From: Mycetocola_B reblochoni
GTDB lineage: Bacteria > Actinomycetota > Actinomycetes > Actinomycetales > Microbacteriaceae
Length of the DNA stretch: 64,000 bases
Assembly: GCF_003667525.1 (NCBI RefSeq)
Contig: NZ_RCUW01000003.1
Coordinates: 1 to 64,000 of the forward strand
Direction: 5' to 3'
The stretch's first letter is position 1. Each line of letters opens with the position of its first letter. Shown here in pieces: positions 17,092 to 25,180 of this stretch. The notes below the pieces were generated by a model. The model was not told the DNA's origin and did no database searches. It saw nothing but the letters and a program-made list of their open reading frames with translations. The position numbers were made by a program, and so were the translations under genes.

Positions 17092-17925
17092 TCAGCGATT
17101 CCTGCGCGCGATCCGGTCGCCCTCGCTGTCGCGGATCTCGGCGACGAGGAGGCCCGTGCCATCGCCATCGCCATCGCTCTGCGGCTCGCGTTGCGACGGC
17201 GCACAGCAGCCGCCCCCGCAGACGTCGCGAGCGGCACGGACCTCGAGCGCGGTGCGGCTGTCCTCGACCGCCTCGGCGGCAGCGCCAACCGGTGCAGGGC
17301 AGCACAGTTCCCCTCGCCAGGCGTTGACTCCCTCCCTGACCGCCAGGCCGGCGATCACCAACGCCGCGACGGCATCGGCCCAGGCCCAGCCGAGCAGCGC
17401 ATTGAGCAGCAGGCCTCCGAGCAGCGCGGCCGACAGGTACGTGCAGAGCAGGGTCTGCTTCGCGTCAGCGACCGCCGATGCGGACCCGAGTTCCCTTCCG
17501 GTGCGACGCTCCCACCAGCTGAGGAACGGCATCACGAGGAGGCTGAGCGCCGCGAGCGCGATGCCGACGGGCGAGTGCTCCGCCTCGCGCAGACCGGTCA
17601 GCGACAGGGTCGCATCGACGCCGACGTAAGCGGCGAGTCCGAAGAACGACACCGCGATGACGCGGAGGGCGACACGCTCCCGACGCTGCGGGTCCGGAGA
17701 GGCGAACTGCCAGGCGACGGCGGCGGCCGACAGCACCTCGACGACGGAGTCGAGCCCGAACCCGATGAGCGCGGCGGAGGACGCCGCGTTCCCGGCGCTG
17801 ATCGCGATCACCGCCTCGAGGACGTTCCACGTGATCGTGATGCCGACGATCAGCCTGACCCGTCGCCGCAGCTGGGTCGTCCGCTCGGCGGTCGCCGGTG
17901 CCGCGGTCGCGGCGGCGGTGCTCAT
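17092..17925 (-). CDS. CDF-type metal cation efflux transporter with Cys-rich tail
   Basis: This 277-residue membrane protein belongs to the cation diffusion facilitator family. Metal-site patterns are seen as GFGLDSVVE in the second membrane segment and AWADAV in the fifth. The C-terminus lacks a clear standard CDF cytoplasmic domain and instead carries cysteine pairs (ELCCPAP and DVCGGGCC). Its start overlaps the stop of a CmtR-like sensor by 4 bp, so the two are translationally coupled and should respond to the same thiophilic metals (Cd, Pb, perhaps Zn). Divalent metal export is inferred from family and context. Confidence 0.85.
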   Translation of the reverse strand: MSTAAATAAPATAERTTQLRRRVRLIVGITITWNVLEAVIAISAGNAASSAALIGFGLDSVVEVLSAAAVAWQFASPDPQRRERVALRVIAVSFFGLAAYVGVDATLSLTGLREAEHSPVGIALAALSLLVMPFLSWWERRTGRELGSASAVADAKQTLLCTYLSAALLGGLLLNALLGWAWADAVAALVIAGLAVREGVNAWRGELCCPAPVGAAAEAVEDSRTALEVRAARDVCGGGCCAPSQREPQSDGDGDGTGLLVAEIRDSEGDRIARRNR

Positions 17926-18281
17926 GGACGGGCCTCGTCGTCGCAGCAGCCCGCGACGGTGCAGGCGGGGTCAAGGCATGGTGCGGAACGGTCGACCGCG
18001 ATCGTTGCGCGCATCAGGCTGTCCAGCGCGGCGGCGAGATGCCGGTCGGCGATCTCGTAGCGGGTGCGGCGGCCCTCGGGCTCGGCCGTGACGATGCCGC
18101 AGCCGCGCAGACAGGCGAGATGGTTGGACACGTTGGTGCGGGTCAGTTCGAGGTCGCGCGCGAGCAGGGCCGGATAGCCGGGCCCCTCCAGGAGCGCGAG
18201 GAGGATCCGGGAGCGCGTCGGATCGGCCATGGCACGACCGAGCCGGGTCAGCACGTCGAGCCGGGAAGCAAGAGTCAGCAT
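17922..18281 (-). CDS. cmtR: ArsR/SmtB-family Cd(II)/Pb(II) sensor, CmtR-like
   Basis: This 119-residue winged-helix repressor aligns position for position with mycobacterial CmtR: Cys57 and Cys61 in ACLRGCG of the recognition helix, and Cys102 near the C-terminus. These three residues form the Cd/Pb site in CmtR. Three further cysteines follow (ACTVAGCCDD). Metal binding would release DNA and switch on the CDF exporter that overlaps its stop. The ATG lies 6 nt after a TATAGT box with no Shine-Dalgarno sequence, so the mRNA is probably leaderless, and a TGTA-TACA inverted repeat covers this box. Confidence 0.9.
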   Translation of the reverse strand: MLTLASRLDVLTRLGRAMADPTRSRILLALLEGPGYPALLARDLELTRTNVSNHLACLRGCGIVTAEPEGRRTRYEIADRHLAAALDSLMRATIAVDRSAPCLDPACTVAGCCDDEARP

Positions 18282-18295
18282 GTACTGACTATACA
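18279..18295 (-). promoter_or_regulatory. Leaderless promoter and probable CmtR operator
   Basis: On the minus strand TATAGT (18288-18293) ends 6 nt before the cmtR ATG. The imperfect palindrome TGTACTGACTATACA (18281-18295, TGTA arms, 7-nt spacer) covers both the -10 box and the start codon. Repressor bound here would block polymerase directly. Confidence 0.55.
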
Positions 18296-18421
18296 GCGGG
18301 CACTGACGTGATTACCGATGGCTTCGCGCGGCGGCCGCGCGGAAGAACGTCGCGGCACTCGCGGGCAACCTCACTCGCGGGCAACGGCACACCACAAGCA
18401 GCGACACCCGCGGATCGCATG

Positions 18422-18452
18422 AAAAAGGCCCTCTCCCCGGAGGGAGAGGGCC
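18422..18452 (-). terminator. Rho-independent terminator after tRNA-Asn
   Basis: On the minus strand the hairpin GGCCCTCTCC/GGAGAGGGCC (18427-18452) is followed directly by TTTTT. It lies just past the 3' end of tRNA-Asn and is the only classical U-tract terminator in the window. Confidence 0.9.
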
Positions 18453-18457
18453 AGAAG

Positions 18458-18530
18458 CTCCTCGAGTTGGACTCGAACCAACAACCTATCGGTTAACAGC
18501 CGATTGCTCTGCCAATTGAGCTATCGAGGA
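18458..18530 (-). tRNA. tRNA-Asn (GTT)
   Basis: A 73-nt cloverleaf without encoded CCA: acceptor TCCTCGA/TCGAGGA, D stem GCTC/GAGC, anticodon loop CTGTTAA, T loop TTCGAGT, discriminator G. Confidence 0.97.
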
Positions 18531-18599
18531 TCACTGCGATCAGCGGTTACCACCTTAGCAAAGTCGACGGGTCGCGCAAAAACGCGCCGCACCGGTGTG

Positions 18600-19469
18600 T
18601 CACCGGCCCGCGGCTCTGCCCGCGCCGTCCCGTCCTTCGGTGTCGGGCTGCTCACCCGCCGCTGCGGACAGGCCCGCGAGGGAGGCGAGGAACGGCGTCC
18701 GCCCCTCGGCCAGCAACTCCGACAGGGGACCATCCGCGACCACGGCCCCGGCGTCGAGGACGATCACCCTCGCGTCGAGCGCGACGAGGAGCTCGAGGTC
18801 GTGGGACACGACGACAGCCGCCATCCCCGCCTCGAGTCCGGTCCGCAGCAGCGTGCCGATGACGCCCCTCACGCTGGGGTCCACCCCGGAGGCGGGCTCG
18901 TCCGCGAGCAGCAGGCGCGGCCCGATCATCAACGCCCTGGCGATCGCCGCCCGTTGGCGCTGGCCGCCGCTGAGCTCGCTCGGGAAGAGGCTGAGGGTCG
19001 ACAGCGTCAGCCCGACGGCGTCGATGCTGCGCGCTGCGCGCTCCCCCACCGCGCCGCGGTCCGCCCGCTTGTCCCTGGCGATCAGGGGCGCGCTGAGGAA
19101 GTCCCCGATCGAGGATCCCCCCGGCAGCGCCGCACCGGCATTCTGCGGGAGATAGGCGATCTCGTGCTGGGCGAAGAGGTGCTCGCGTTTTCCCGCGGAC
19201 CGCACCGGCGCTCCGCTGATGAACGCCGCACCCCCGACGATCTCGGCCGCCTCCGAGCCGGAGTAGTCCTGGCCGAGCGCGAGGGCGCGCAGCAGCGCCG
19301 ACTTGCCCGCGCCGCTCGGCCCCATGATGGCGACGAGCTCGCCCGCGGCGAGGCTGAAGCTCACCCCGCTCGCGGCGGGACCCGACGCGCCCTGGTAACG
19401 GACGGTCAGGTCGTCGACGACGAGGGACACCGGGGCGTCCCTGGTGTAATCAGCTTTCACGAAGCGCAC
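18600..19469 (-). CDS. ABC transporter ATP-binding protein
   Basis: This 289-residue protein is a single ABC ATPase domain: Walker A GPSGAGKS, Q-loop AYLPQN, signature LSGGQRQR, Walker B LLLADEP and H-loop VVVSHD. It resembles PhnL/LolD-type importers or exporters. No permease or binding protein gene is nearby, so its partner must be encoded elsewhere and the substrate is unknown. The start overlaps the dnaG stop by 20 bp, implying coupling, although a functional link to primase is unlikely. The last 35 residues are polar and look disordered. Confidence 0.8.
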   Translation of the reverse strand: MRFVKADYTRDAPVSLVVDDLTVRYQGASGPAASGVSFSLAAGELVAIMGPSGAGKSALLRALALGQDYSGSEAAEIVGGAAFISGAPVRSAGKREHLFAQHEIAYLPQNAGAALPGGSSIGDFLSAPLIARDKRADRGAVGERAARSIDAVGLTLSTLSLFPSELSGGQRQRAAIARALMIGPRLLLADEPASGVDPSVRGVIGTLLRTGLEAGMAAVVVSHDLELLVALDARVIVLDAGAVVADGPLSELLAEGRTPFLASLAGLSAAAGEQPDTEGRDGAGRAAGR

Positions 19470-21300
19470 GCCTCTCTGATTCGAGCTCGACGAGCCGGGT
19501 CTGGATCTCTCGGTACGCCTCGCGGTCGGTCGGGCTCGTCCGTTGCAGCCGACGCAGGAGCTCGTGCGTCTGACGCAGGGAGTCCCGATCGATGAGCGAG
19601 GCCGTGATGCCGCGCACGTACGGCGCCAGCTGGTCCTCGCTTCGCTCCGGCAGCGGCGCGATCGCCATCTCCCTGATGAGCGCCTGGTAGGGCTGCGGTG
19701 CGGTCTCGATGAGCCGATCGACCCAGCCCTGCGTTCCGTAGCCGCCGAGGTTGGCGGCCACGGCGTCCCTCACCGTGGCGAGCGTGGCCTCCTCGACCGT
19801 GGCGAGGGCCACACCCGCCGCCCGCTGCGCACCGACCAGGTCGGGGTACTGCAGCACGGCCATGAGGGCGTCACGCTCGAGCCTCGTCGCCGGGTCCTGA
19901 GGCAGGTCCCTCAGCCCCGCAGGCCGCGTGTTGTAGCCGTCGTCGGGGTCAGGCGGCGCGAGTTCCTGCCCGCCGACGCGTCCCGCCGCCGTCACGGCCG
20001 ACTGGACCTCGTCGAGGTCCATCCCGAGCGAGCGGGCGAGGACATGGACGTAGCGCGGCCTGACCGCGGGGTCACGGAGCTCCGCGACGATCGGTGCGGC
20101 CTCCCGCAACGCGTGCACCTGGCCCTCCACGCTCTCCAGATCGAAGCGTGAGAGCACCTGCCTGATAGCGAACTCGAAGAGGGGCACCCGGTTGTCGACG
20201 AGATCCCTGACCGCCTGGTCCCCCTTGGCCAGACGCAGGTCGCAGGGGTCGAGGCCCTCGGGGGGAACGGCCACGTAGGTCTGCGCGGAGAAGCGCCTCT
20301 CCTCGGCGAACGCGCGCATCGCGGCCTTCTGACCGGCCTGGTCGGGGTCGAAGGTGAACACCACGCCGCCGCCGGCACCGTCGTCGCCCATGATCCGGCG
20401 GATCAGCTTGATGTGGTCGGTACCGAAGGCGGTGCCGCTGGTGGCCACGGCCGTCGTCACCCCAGCGAGGTGCGCCGCCATGACGTCGGTGTAGCCCTCC
20501 ACGACGACGACCTGCTTCTGCCTGGCCACGTCGCGCTTGGCCAGGTCGAGGCCGTAGAGCACCTGGGCCTTGTGGAACACCGCGGTCTCCGGGGTGTTGA
20601 GGTACTTCGGCCCTTTATCGTCGTCGAACAGGCGACGCGCTCCGAATCCGACCGTCTGACCCGTGACATCGCGGATCGGCCAGATGACCCTGCCGCGGAA
20701 GCGGTCGTAGACGCCGCCCCTGTCGCTCTGCGAGACCAGGCCGGCGGCGAGCAGCTCCGCATCGCTGAACCCCGCGGAGCGCAGGGCCGAGGTCACCCCG
20801 TCCCAGCCCTGGGGCGCGTAGCCGACGCCGAAGCGCTCGGCCGCCGAGGGGTCGAAGCCCCTCCCGCCGAGGAAGCGCCTGGCCGCGTCCGCATCCGGCG
20901 TCTGCAACTGGTCGCGGAAGTAGCTCTCGGCCGCCTGGTTCGCGGCGAGCAGCCTGGCCCTGCGCGGGCCGTCCTGCTCGTCGGAGCGCTGCCCCTCCTC
21001 GTAGTGGATCGTGTAGCCGATCCGCTCCGCGAGACGCTCCACCGCGTCGGAGAAGGTGACGTGGTCGATCTTCTGCAGGAACGAGATCGCGTCCCCGCTC
21101 TCACCGCAGCCGAAGCAGTGGAAGTAGCCGAGCTGCGGCCGCACGTGGAAGCTCGGCGTCCGCTCGTCGTGGAAGGGGCACAGGCCCTTCATCGAGCCGA
21201 TCCCCGCCGACTTCAGAGTCACGTGCTCGGAGACGATGTCGGCGATGTTCGTGCGGGACTTGATCTCCTCGATGTCGCTGGGAGGGATGCGTCCGGCCAT
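19450..21300 (-). CDS. dnaG: DNA primase
   Basis: This 616-residue enzyme makes RNA primers for DNA replication. The N-terminal zinc finger is visible (Cys41, His44, Cys62, Cys65 in CPFHDER and HCFGCG). The catalytic TOPRIM domain includes VVVEGYTDVMAAH and the DPDQAG acidic motif. The C-terminal part would bind DnaB helicase. ATG at 21300 (MAGRIPPSDIEEI) is chosen: TAGGAT lies 7 nt upstream, a leaderless arrangement. Dgt and dusB lie upstream on the same strand. Confidence 0.96.
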   Translation of the reverse strand: MAGRIPPSDIEEIKSRTNIADIVSEHVTLKSAGIGSMKGLCPFHDERTPSFHVRPQLGYFHCFGCGESGDAISFLQKIDHVTFSDAVERLAERIGYTIHYEEGQRSDEQDGPRRARLLAANQAAESYFRDQLQTPDADAARRFLGGRGFDPSAAERFGVGYAPQGWDGVTSALRSAGFSDAELLAAGLVSQSDRGGVYDRFRGRVIWPIRDVTGQTVGFGARRLFDDDKGPKYLNTPETAVFHKAQVLYGLDLAKRDVARQKQVVVVEGYTDVMAAHLAGVTTAVATSGTAFGTDHIKLIRRIMGDDGAGGGVVFTFDPDQAGQKAAMRAFAEERRFSAQTYVAVPPEGLDPCDLRLAKGDQAVRDLVDNRVPLFEFAIRQVLSRFDLESVEGQVHALREAAPIVAELRDPAVRPRYVHVLARSLGMDLDEVQSAVTAAGRVGGQELAPPDPDDGYNTRPAGLRDLPQDPATRLERDALMAVLQYPDLVGAQRAAGVALATVEEATLATVRDAVAANLGGYGTQGWVDRLIETAPQPYQALIREMAIAPLPERSEDQLAPYVRGITASLIDRDSLRQTHELLRRLQRTSPTDREAYREIQTRLVELESERRALRES

Positions 21301-21307
21301 GGGCACC

Positions 21308-21313
21308 ATCCTA
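21308..21313 (-). promoter_or_regulatory. -10 box of leaderless dnaG transcript
   Basis: TAGGAT on the minus strand ends 7 nt before the dnaG ATG. It lies in the 101-bp gap after dgt, so dnaG can be expressed apart from dusB-dgt. No good -35 is seen. Confidence 0.5.
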
Positions 21314-21401
21314 CTGTCCGGATGGGCGGCCGGCACCCGGACCGCGTCCGCCGGCAGCGGACGCGGGCACCCCGTCGGCGACGCCAGGCACCGCCGGGAC
21401 G

Positions 21402-22685
21402 CTAATAGGCGCCGGTCGCGAGAACGTCGCCCTCGACGAGCCGGGCGTGCCAGGCGAGCGCCGACTGATCGGTGAGTGACGCGACCTGGTCGACGACGAT
21501 CCTCCGCCGCGCGGCGTCGTCGGCGGCGCCGAGCCAGCGCGCCCTGTGCACCGCGTCAAGCGCCGCGTCGCCCCCGGCCCAGATCGCCTCCGCCAGCCCG
21601 AGCAGCAGCTCGCGCTGGCGGCGGTAGATCGGCTGACGCTGGTCGCTGGCCATCACGAAGTTCGCCACCACGCCCTTGAGCACCGCGATCTCGGCCCTGA
21701 TGGAGGAGGGCACGATCAGGTCGGCGCCGAAACGGGCCAGGCTCTCCTCCGGGTAGGCCGCCCTCGTGGCGCGCATCGCGCCGCTGGAGAAGCGGCCGAT
21801 CATCTGGGAGGTGAAGTTCTTGAGCTGGGCGAGCTCGGCGAAGGAGCCCGACCAGCGCCGCAGCCACAGCTCCTCGCCGGCGAGGCGCTCGAAGGCCTCC
21901 GCGATCTCGTCGGAGCCGAACTCGTCGCCGGCCCAGCGCACGATGGCGTCGATGAGGGAGTGGTGCCCCGCCCTGGCGCTGAGAAACGCGGGGTCGATGT
22001 ACTCGTTGACGATGGCGTCCTCGAAGTCGTGCACCGAGTACGCGATGTCGTCCGAGAGGTCCATCACCTGCGCCTCGATGCACGGGCGCCGCTCCGGCGC
22101 GCCGTCCCTGAGCCAGAGGAACGCCTCACGGTCGTCGTCGAAGAAGCCGAACTTCTGGCGCCCGCCGGGGTCGGGCACCCCCTCCGACTGCGGCCACGGG
22201 TACTTGCAGCTCGCGTCGAGGCTCGCCCTGGTCAGGTTGAGCCCGTAGCTGCGTCCATCGGGTCCGAGGACCTTCGGCTCGGTGCGGCTGAGGATCCGCA
22301 ACGTCTGCGCGTTGCCCTCGAAGCCGCCGATCGCCAGCGACCATTCGTTGAGGGCGCGCTCGCCGTTGTGGCCGAAGGGAGGGTGGCCGAGGTCGTGCGC
22401 CAGGCAGGCGGTGTCGACCACGTCGGGGTCGAGGGCGAGCCGCTCCGCGAGCTCGCGGCCGATCTGCGCGACCTCGAGGGAGTGGGTGAGCCGGTTGCGG
22501 GCGAAGTCCACCCCGGCCGTCGGGGAGAGCACCTGCGTCTTCGCGGCGAGCCTGCGCAGGGCGCTGGAGTGCAGCAGCCTGGCCCTGTCGCGCGCGAAGT
22601 CGCTCCGTCGGGACGAGTGCTCCTCCGGGAGCCAGCGCTCCTCGTCGCGGTCGCGGTAGCCGGACCAGCGCTGGCTACCCTCCAC
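21402..22685 (-). CDS. dgt: Deoxyguanosinetriphosphate triphosphohydrolase
   Basis: This 427-residue HD-domain enzyme splits dNTPs, chiefly dGTP, into nucleoside and triphosphate and so tunes dNTP pools. The metal-binding residues appear in NRLTHSLEVAQIGR and CLAHDLGHPPFGHNGE, with the later DLSDDIAYSVHDFEDA helix. GTG at 22685 gives the usual N-terminus (GYRDRDEERW) and overlaps the dusB stop by 11 bp, so the two are coupled. A dusB-dgt-dnaG order is common in actinobacteria. Confidence 0.93.
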   Translation of the reverse strand: MEGSQRWSGYRDRDEERWLPEEHSSRRSDFARDRARLLHSSALRRLAAKTQVLSPTAGVDFARNRLTHSLEVAQIGRELAERLALDPDVVDTACLAHDLGHPPFGHNGERALNEWSLAIGGFEGNAQTLRILSRTEPKVLGPDGRSYGLNLTRASLDASCKYPWPQSEGVPDPGGRQKFGFFDDDREAFLWLRDGAPERRPCIEAQVMDLSDDIAYSVHDFEDAIVNEYIDPAFLSARAGHHSLIDAIVRWAGDEFGSDEIAEAFERLAGEELWLRRWSGSFAELAQLKNFTSQMIGRFSSGAMRATRAAYPEESLARFGADLIVPSSIRAEIAVLKGVVANFVMASDQRQPIYRRQRELLLGLAEAIWAGGDAALDAVHRARWLGAADDAARRRIVVDQVASLTDQSALAWHARLVEGDVLATGAY

Positions 22686-23832
22686 TGGTGTCCCCCTCGC
22701 CCTCCGTGAGGCCGCAGCGCTCATCCTCGGCGAGCTCGCGCGAGTCCAGCCAGCCCTCCGGCAGCGCCGTGCGCTTCGGGTGTCCTGCCCGTCCGCGCGG
22801 ACCCTCCGCCCCGTCGCCGGGGTAGGGCTGGGAGTGGTCGAGCCCGGCGAGGAGCTCGTCGAGCTGGTCGAGGCTCTCGACCGTGGCCAGCTGCGTCCTG
22901 AGCCCCCCACCGACGGGGTAGCCCTTGAAGTACCACGCGACGTGCTTGCGCACGTCCCTGCAGCCGCGCTCCTCCGACTCGAAGAACTCGCTGAGCAGCT
23001 CCGCATGGCGGCGGAAGGCCGCCGCGACCTCGCTCAGGCCGGGCCGGAAGCGCGTGTCCGACCCGGAGAACGCCGCGGCCAGGTCGCCGAAGAGCCAGGG
23101 CCGTCCGAGACAGCCGCGCCCCACCACGACGCCGTCGCAGCCGGTCTCCGCCATCATACGCAGTGCGTCCTCGGCGCTCCAGATGTCCCCGTTGCCGAGG
23201 ACGGGCACGCTCGTGACGTGCTGCTTGAGCCGGGCGATCGCGTCCCAGTCGGCCTGACCGGAGTAGTGCTGGGACGCGGTCCTGCCGTGCAGGGCAATGC
23301 TGGCGACCCCCGCCTGCTCCGCCGCAGCCCCCGCGTCGAGGTAGGTCAGATGGTCCTCGTCGATGCCCTTGCGCATCTTGACCGTCAGCGGGACGTCGCC
23401 CGCGGCCGTGACGGCGGCGGAGACGATGCGCTCGAACAGCGTGGCCTTCCACGGCAGGGCCGCCCCACCGCCCTTCCGCGTGACCTTGGGCACGGGGCAG
23501 CCGAAGTTCAGGTCGATGTGGTCGGCCCTGTCCTCGCCGACGAGGATGCGCACGCTCTCCGCGATCGTGTACGGGTCGACGCCGTACAGCTGGATGCTCC
23601 TCACCGTCTCCGAGGGGTGGTGCGTGATCAGCCGCATGGTCTCGGGAGTCCGCTCGACCAGGGCCCTGGCGGTGATCATCTCGCTCACGTACAGCCCGGC
23701 ACCGTACTCACGGCAGAGGCGGCGGAACGCGGTGTTGGTGATCCCCGCCATCGGCGCGAGGATGACCGGCACGTCGAGGGCGAGCGGGCCGATCGACAGT
23801 GCGGGCGACGGATTTATGGTGGAGGTAGGCAT
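22675..23832 (-). CDS. dusB: tRNA-dihydrouridine synthase
   Basis: This 385-residue flavoenzyme reduces uridine in the D-loop of tRNA. Features are the FMN-binding start of the TIM barrel (VILAPMAGITNTAFR), the catalytic cysteine in LNFGCPVPKVTRKGGG, and the GNGDIW and GVVVGRG phosphate-binding loops. ATG at 23832 is chosen because GGGAG lies 5 nt upstream; an ATG four codons earlier (23844) is possible. It diverges from the YbaK gene with a 36-bp gap. The C-terminal 50 residues are polar. Confidence 0.92.
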   Translation of the reverse strand: MPTSTINPSPALSIGPLALDVPVILAPMAGITNTAFRRLCREYGAGLYVSEMITARALVERTPETMRLITHHPSETVRSIQLYGVDPYTIAESVRILVGEDRADHIDLNFGCPVPKVTRKGGGAALPWKATLFERIVSAAVTAAGDVPLTVKMRKGIDEDHLTYLDAGAAAEQAGVASIALHGRTASQHYSGQADWDAIARLKQHVTSVPVLGNGDIWSAEDALRMMAETGCDGVVVGRGCLGRPWLFGDLAAAFSGSDTRFRPGLSEVAAAFRRHAELLSEFFESEERGCRDVRKHVAWYFKGYPVGGGLRTQLATVESLDQLDELLAGLDHSQPYPGDGAEGPRGRAGHPKRTALPEGWLDSRELAEDERCGLTEGEGDTSGG

Positions 23833-23868
23833 GTCTGCTCCCATTGTCCCAGAAAGGCGCGTGAATCG

Positions 23869-24357
23869 ATGACGACGACGGAGTCCCCCACCGGCGATGT
23901 CGACCGGGCCGCGGATGACGCGCGCTCGCGCGGCCTGGAGGTCGAGTTCCGTGACAACGCCGGCGCGGCCTCGCTCCCCGAGGCCGCGGCGGCGATCGGC
24001 CTGAGCGCGTCGTCGCTGGTGAAGTCGCTGCTCCTGCGGACGGGGCCGGACGACTACCTGCTCGCGCTCGTGCCCGGCGACCGAAGCCTGGACTGGCCGA
24101 AGGTGCGCCGGGCTCTCGGGGTGAATCGGGTCACACTGCCCGACGCGGAGGAGGCGTTCCGGGCCACCGGCTACCGCCGCGGCACGATCACGCCCCTCGG
24201 CTGCTCCCCCACCCGCCGTGTGCTGCTGGACGCCTCCGTCGTCGGACGACGCATTGGACTCGGCTCCGGCGTCGCGGGGCGCAGCGCTCTCGTCTACGCC
24301 GACGCCCTCGTACGGGCCTACGACGCCGTCGTGGCCGACATCTCCGCGTCGCCCTGA
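23869..24357 (+). CDS. YbaK/EbsC-family aminoacyl-tRNA deacylase
   Basis: This 162-residue single-domain protein likely hydrolyses mischarged tRNA such as Cys-tRNA-Pro or Ala-tRNA-Pro in trans. The family pattern is seen in AIGLSASSLVKSLLLRTG (with the conserved lysine), ALVPGDRSLDWPKVRRALG and the GTITPLG loop. The ATG lies 36 bp from the divergent dusB start. A partner proS gene is not in the window. Its 3' end overlaps a small antisense gene by 40 bp. Confidence 0.85.
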   Translation: MTTTESPTGDVDRAADDARSRGLEVEFRDNAGAASLPEAAAAIGLSASSLVKSLLLRTGPDDYLLALVPGDRSLDWPKVRRALGVNRVTLPDAEEAFRATGYRRGTITPLGCSPTRRVLLDASVVGRRIGLGSGVAGRSALVYADALVRAYDAVVADISASP

Positions 24358-24479
24358 TCCGCCGTTGTCGCGGCCGGCGGCACCGAGCACACGCCCCCGC
24401 TGCAGACGGCCGCGTCCCCGCCGAGCATCGTCAGCCCGGCCGTCGGCGCCAGCGCTGCGCGTGCGTCGCGCTCACTCAT
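24318..24479 (-). CDS. Small cysteine-pair protein downstream of frnE
   Basis: This 53-residue frame (start MSERDARAAL) overlaps the end of frnE by 8 bp and would be translated by coupling. It contains one CxxxxC pair in AAVCSGGVCSVPPA. No domain is recognised. Its position right after a CPWC oxidoreductase and the cysteine pair suggest a redox partner or substrate. It also overlaps the convergent YbaK gene by 40 bp, which lowers confidence that it is real. Confidence 0.45.
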   Translation of the reverse strand: MSERDARAALAPTAGLTMLGGDAAVCSGGVCSVPPAATTADQGDAEMSATTAS

Positions 24480-25152
24480 CGTCGGCCTCCGAACCGTCCG
24501 CTCGCGCGGCGAGGACCTGACGGATGACCTGTTCGAAGACCGTGGTCTCCTGAGCCCCGGACACGGCGTAGCGGCCGTCGAAGACGAAGAACGGGACGCC
24601 GGGAACGCCGATGGTCTGCGCCTGAGCGATGTCCGCGCTGACCGCGTCGGCGAACCGGCCGTCGTCGAGCGCCGCACGGGCGGCGTCCGCGTCCAGACCG
24701 GCCTCCACGGCCAGGACGACGAGGTCGTCGACTGTGCGGATCGAGCGCCCCTCGGTGAAGTAGGCGCGGAACAGCACGTCCAGCGTCTCGCGCTCTCGCC
24801 CGGCCTCCGCGGCGATGTGCAGCAGTTCGTGGGCCCGCCGCGTGTTGGCGTGCTGGAGGCGGTCGAAGTCGTAGTCGAGGCCCGTCTCCGCGGCGACGCG
24901 GGTCACCTGCTCGAGCATCTGCGCCACCTGGTCCGCCGGTACGCCCTTGTGCTCGACGAGGAAGTCCGTCTCGCTGCCGTGGAACCGCTCGGGGGTGTCG
25001 GGGGCGAGCTCGTACGAGTGCATCCGCGTCTCGATGCGCACGGTCCCGTCCGCGCTGACCGCGGAGACGGCGCGCTCGAAACGCGTCTTGCCGATGTAGC
25101 ACCAGGGGCAGGCGATGTCCGACCAGATGTCGACGGTGAGGGTGTCAGTCAC
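24472..25152 (-). CDS. DsbA-family oxidoreductase (FrnE-like)
   Basis: This 226-residue cytoplasmic thioredoxin-fold protein has the CPWC active site near residues 15-18 (SDIACPWCYIG) with the DsbA-type helical insert, and the cis-Pro loop in TIGVPGVPFFVFDG. There is no signal peptide, so it works inside the cell, like FrnE proteins linked to stress resistance. It follows uppS after 28 bp and precedes a tiny cysteine-pair gene. Its exact substrate is unknown. Confidence 0.88.
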   Translation of the reverse strand: MTDTLTVDIWSDIACPWCYIGKTRFERAVSAVSADGTVRIETRMHSYELAPDTPERFHGSETDFLVEHKGVPADQVAQMLEQVTRVAAETGLDYDFDRLQHANTRRAHELLHIAAEAGRERETLDVLFRAYFTEGRSIRTVDDLVVLAVEAGLDADAARAALDDGRFADAVSADIAQAQTIGVPGVPFFVFDGRYAVSGAQETTVFEQVIRQVLAARADGSEADDE

Positions 25153-25180
25153 ACCAGCGCCAACCGCCGCCGAGCGGACG

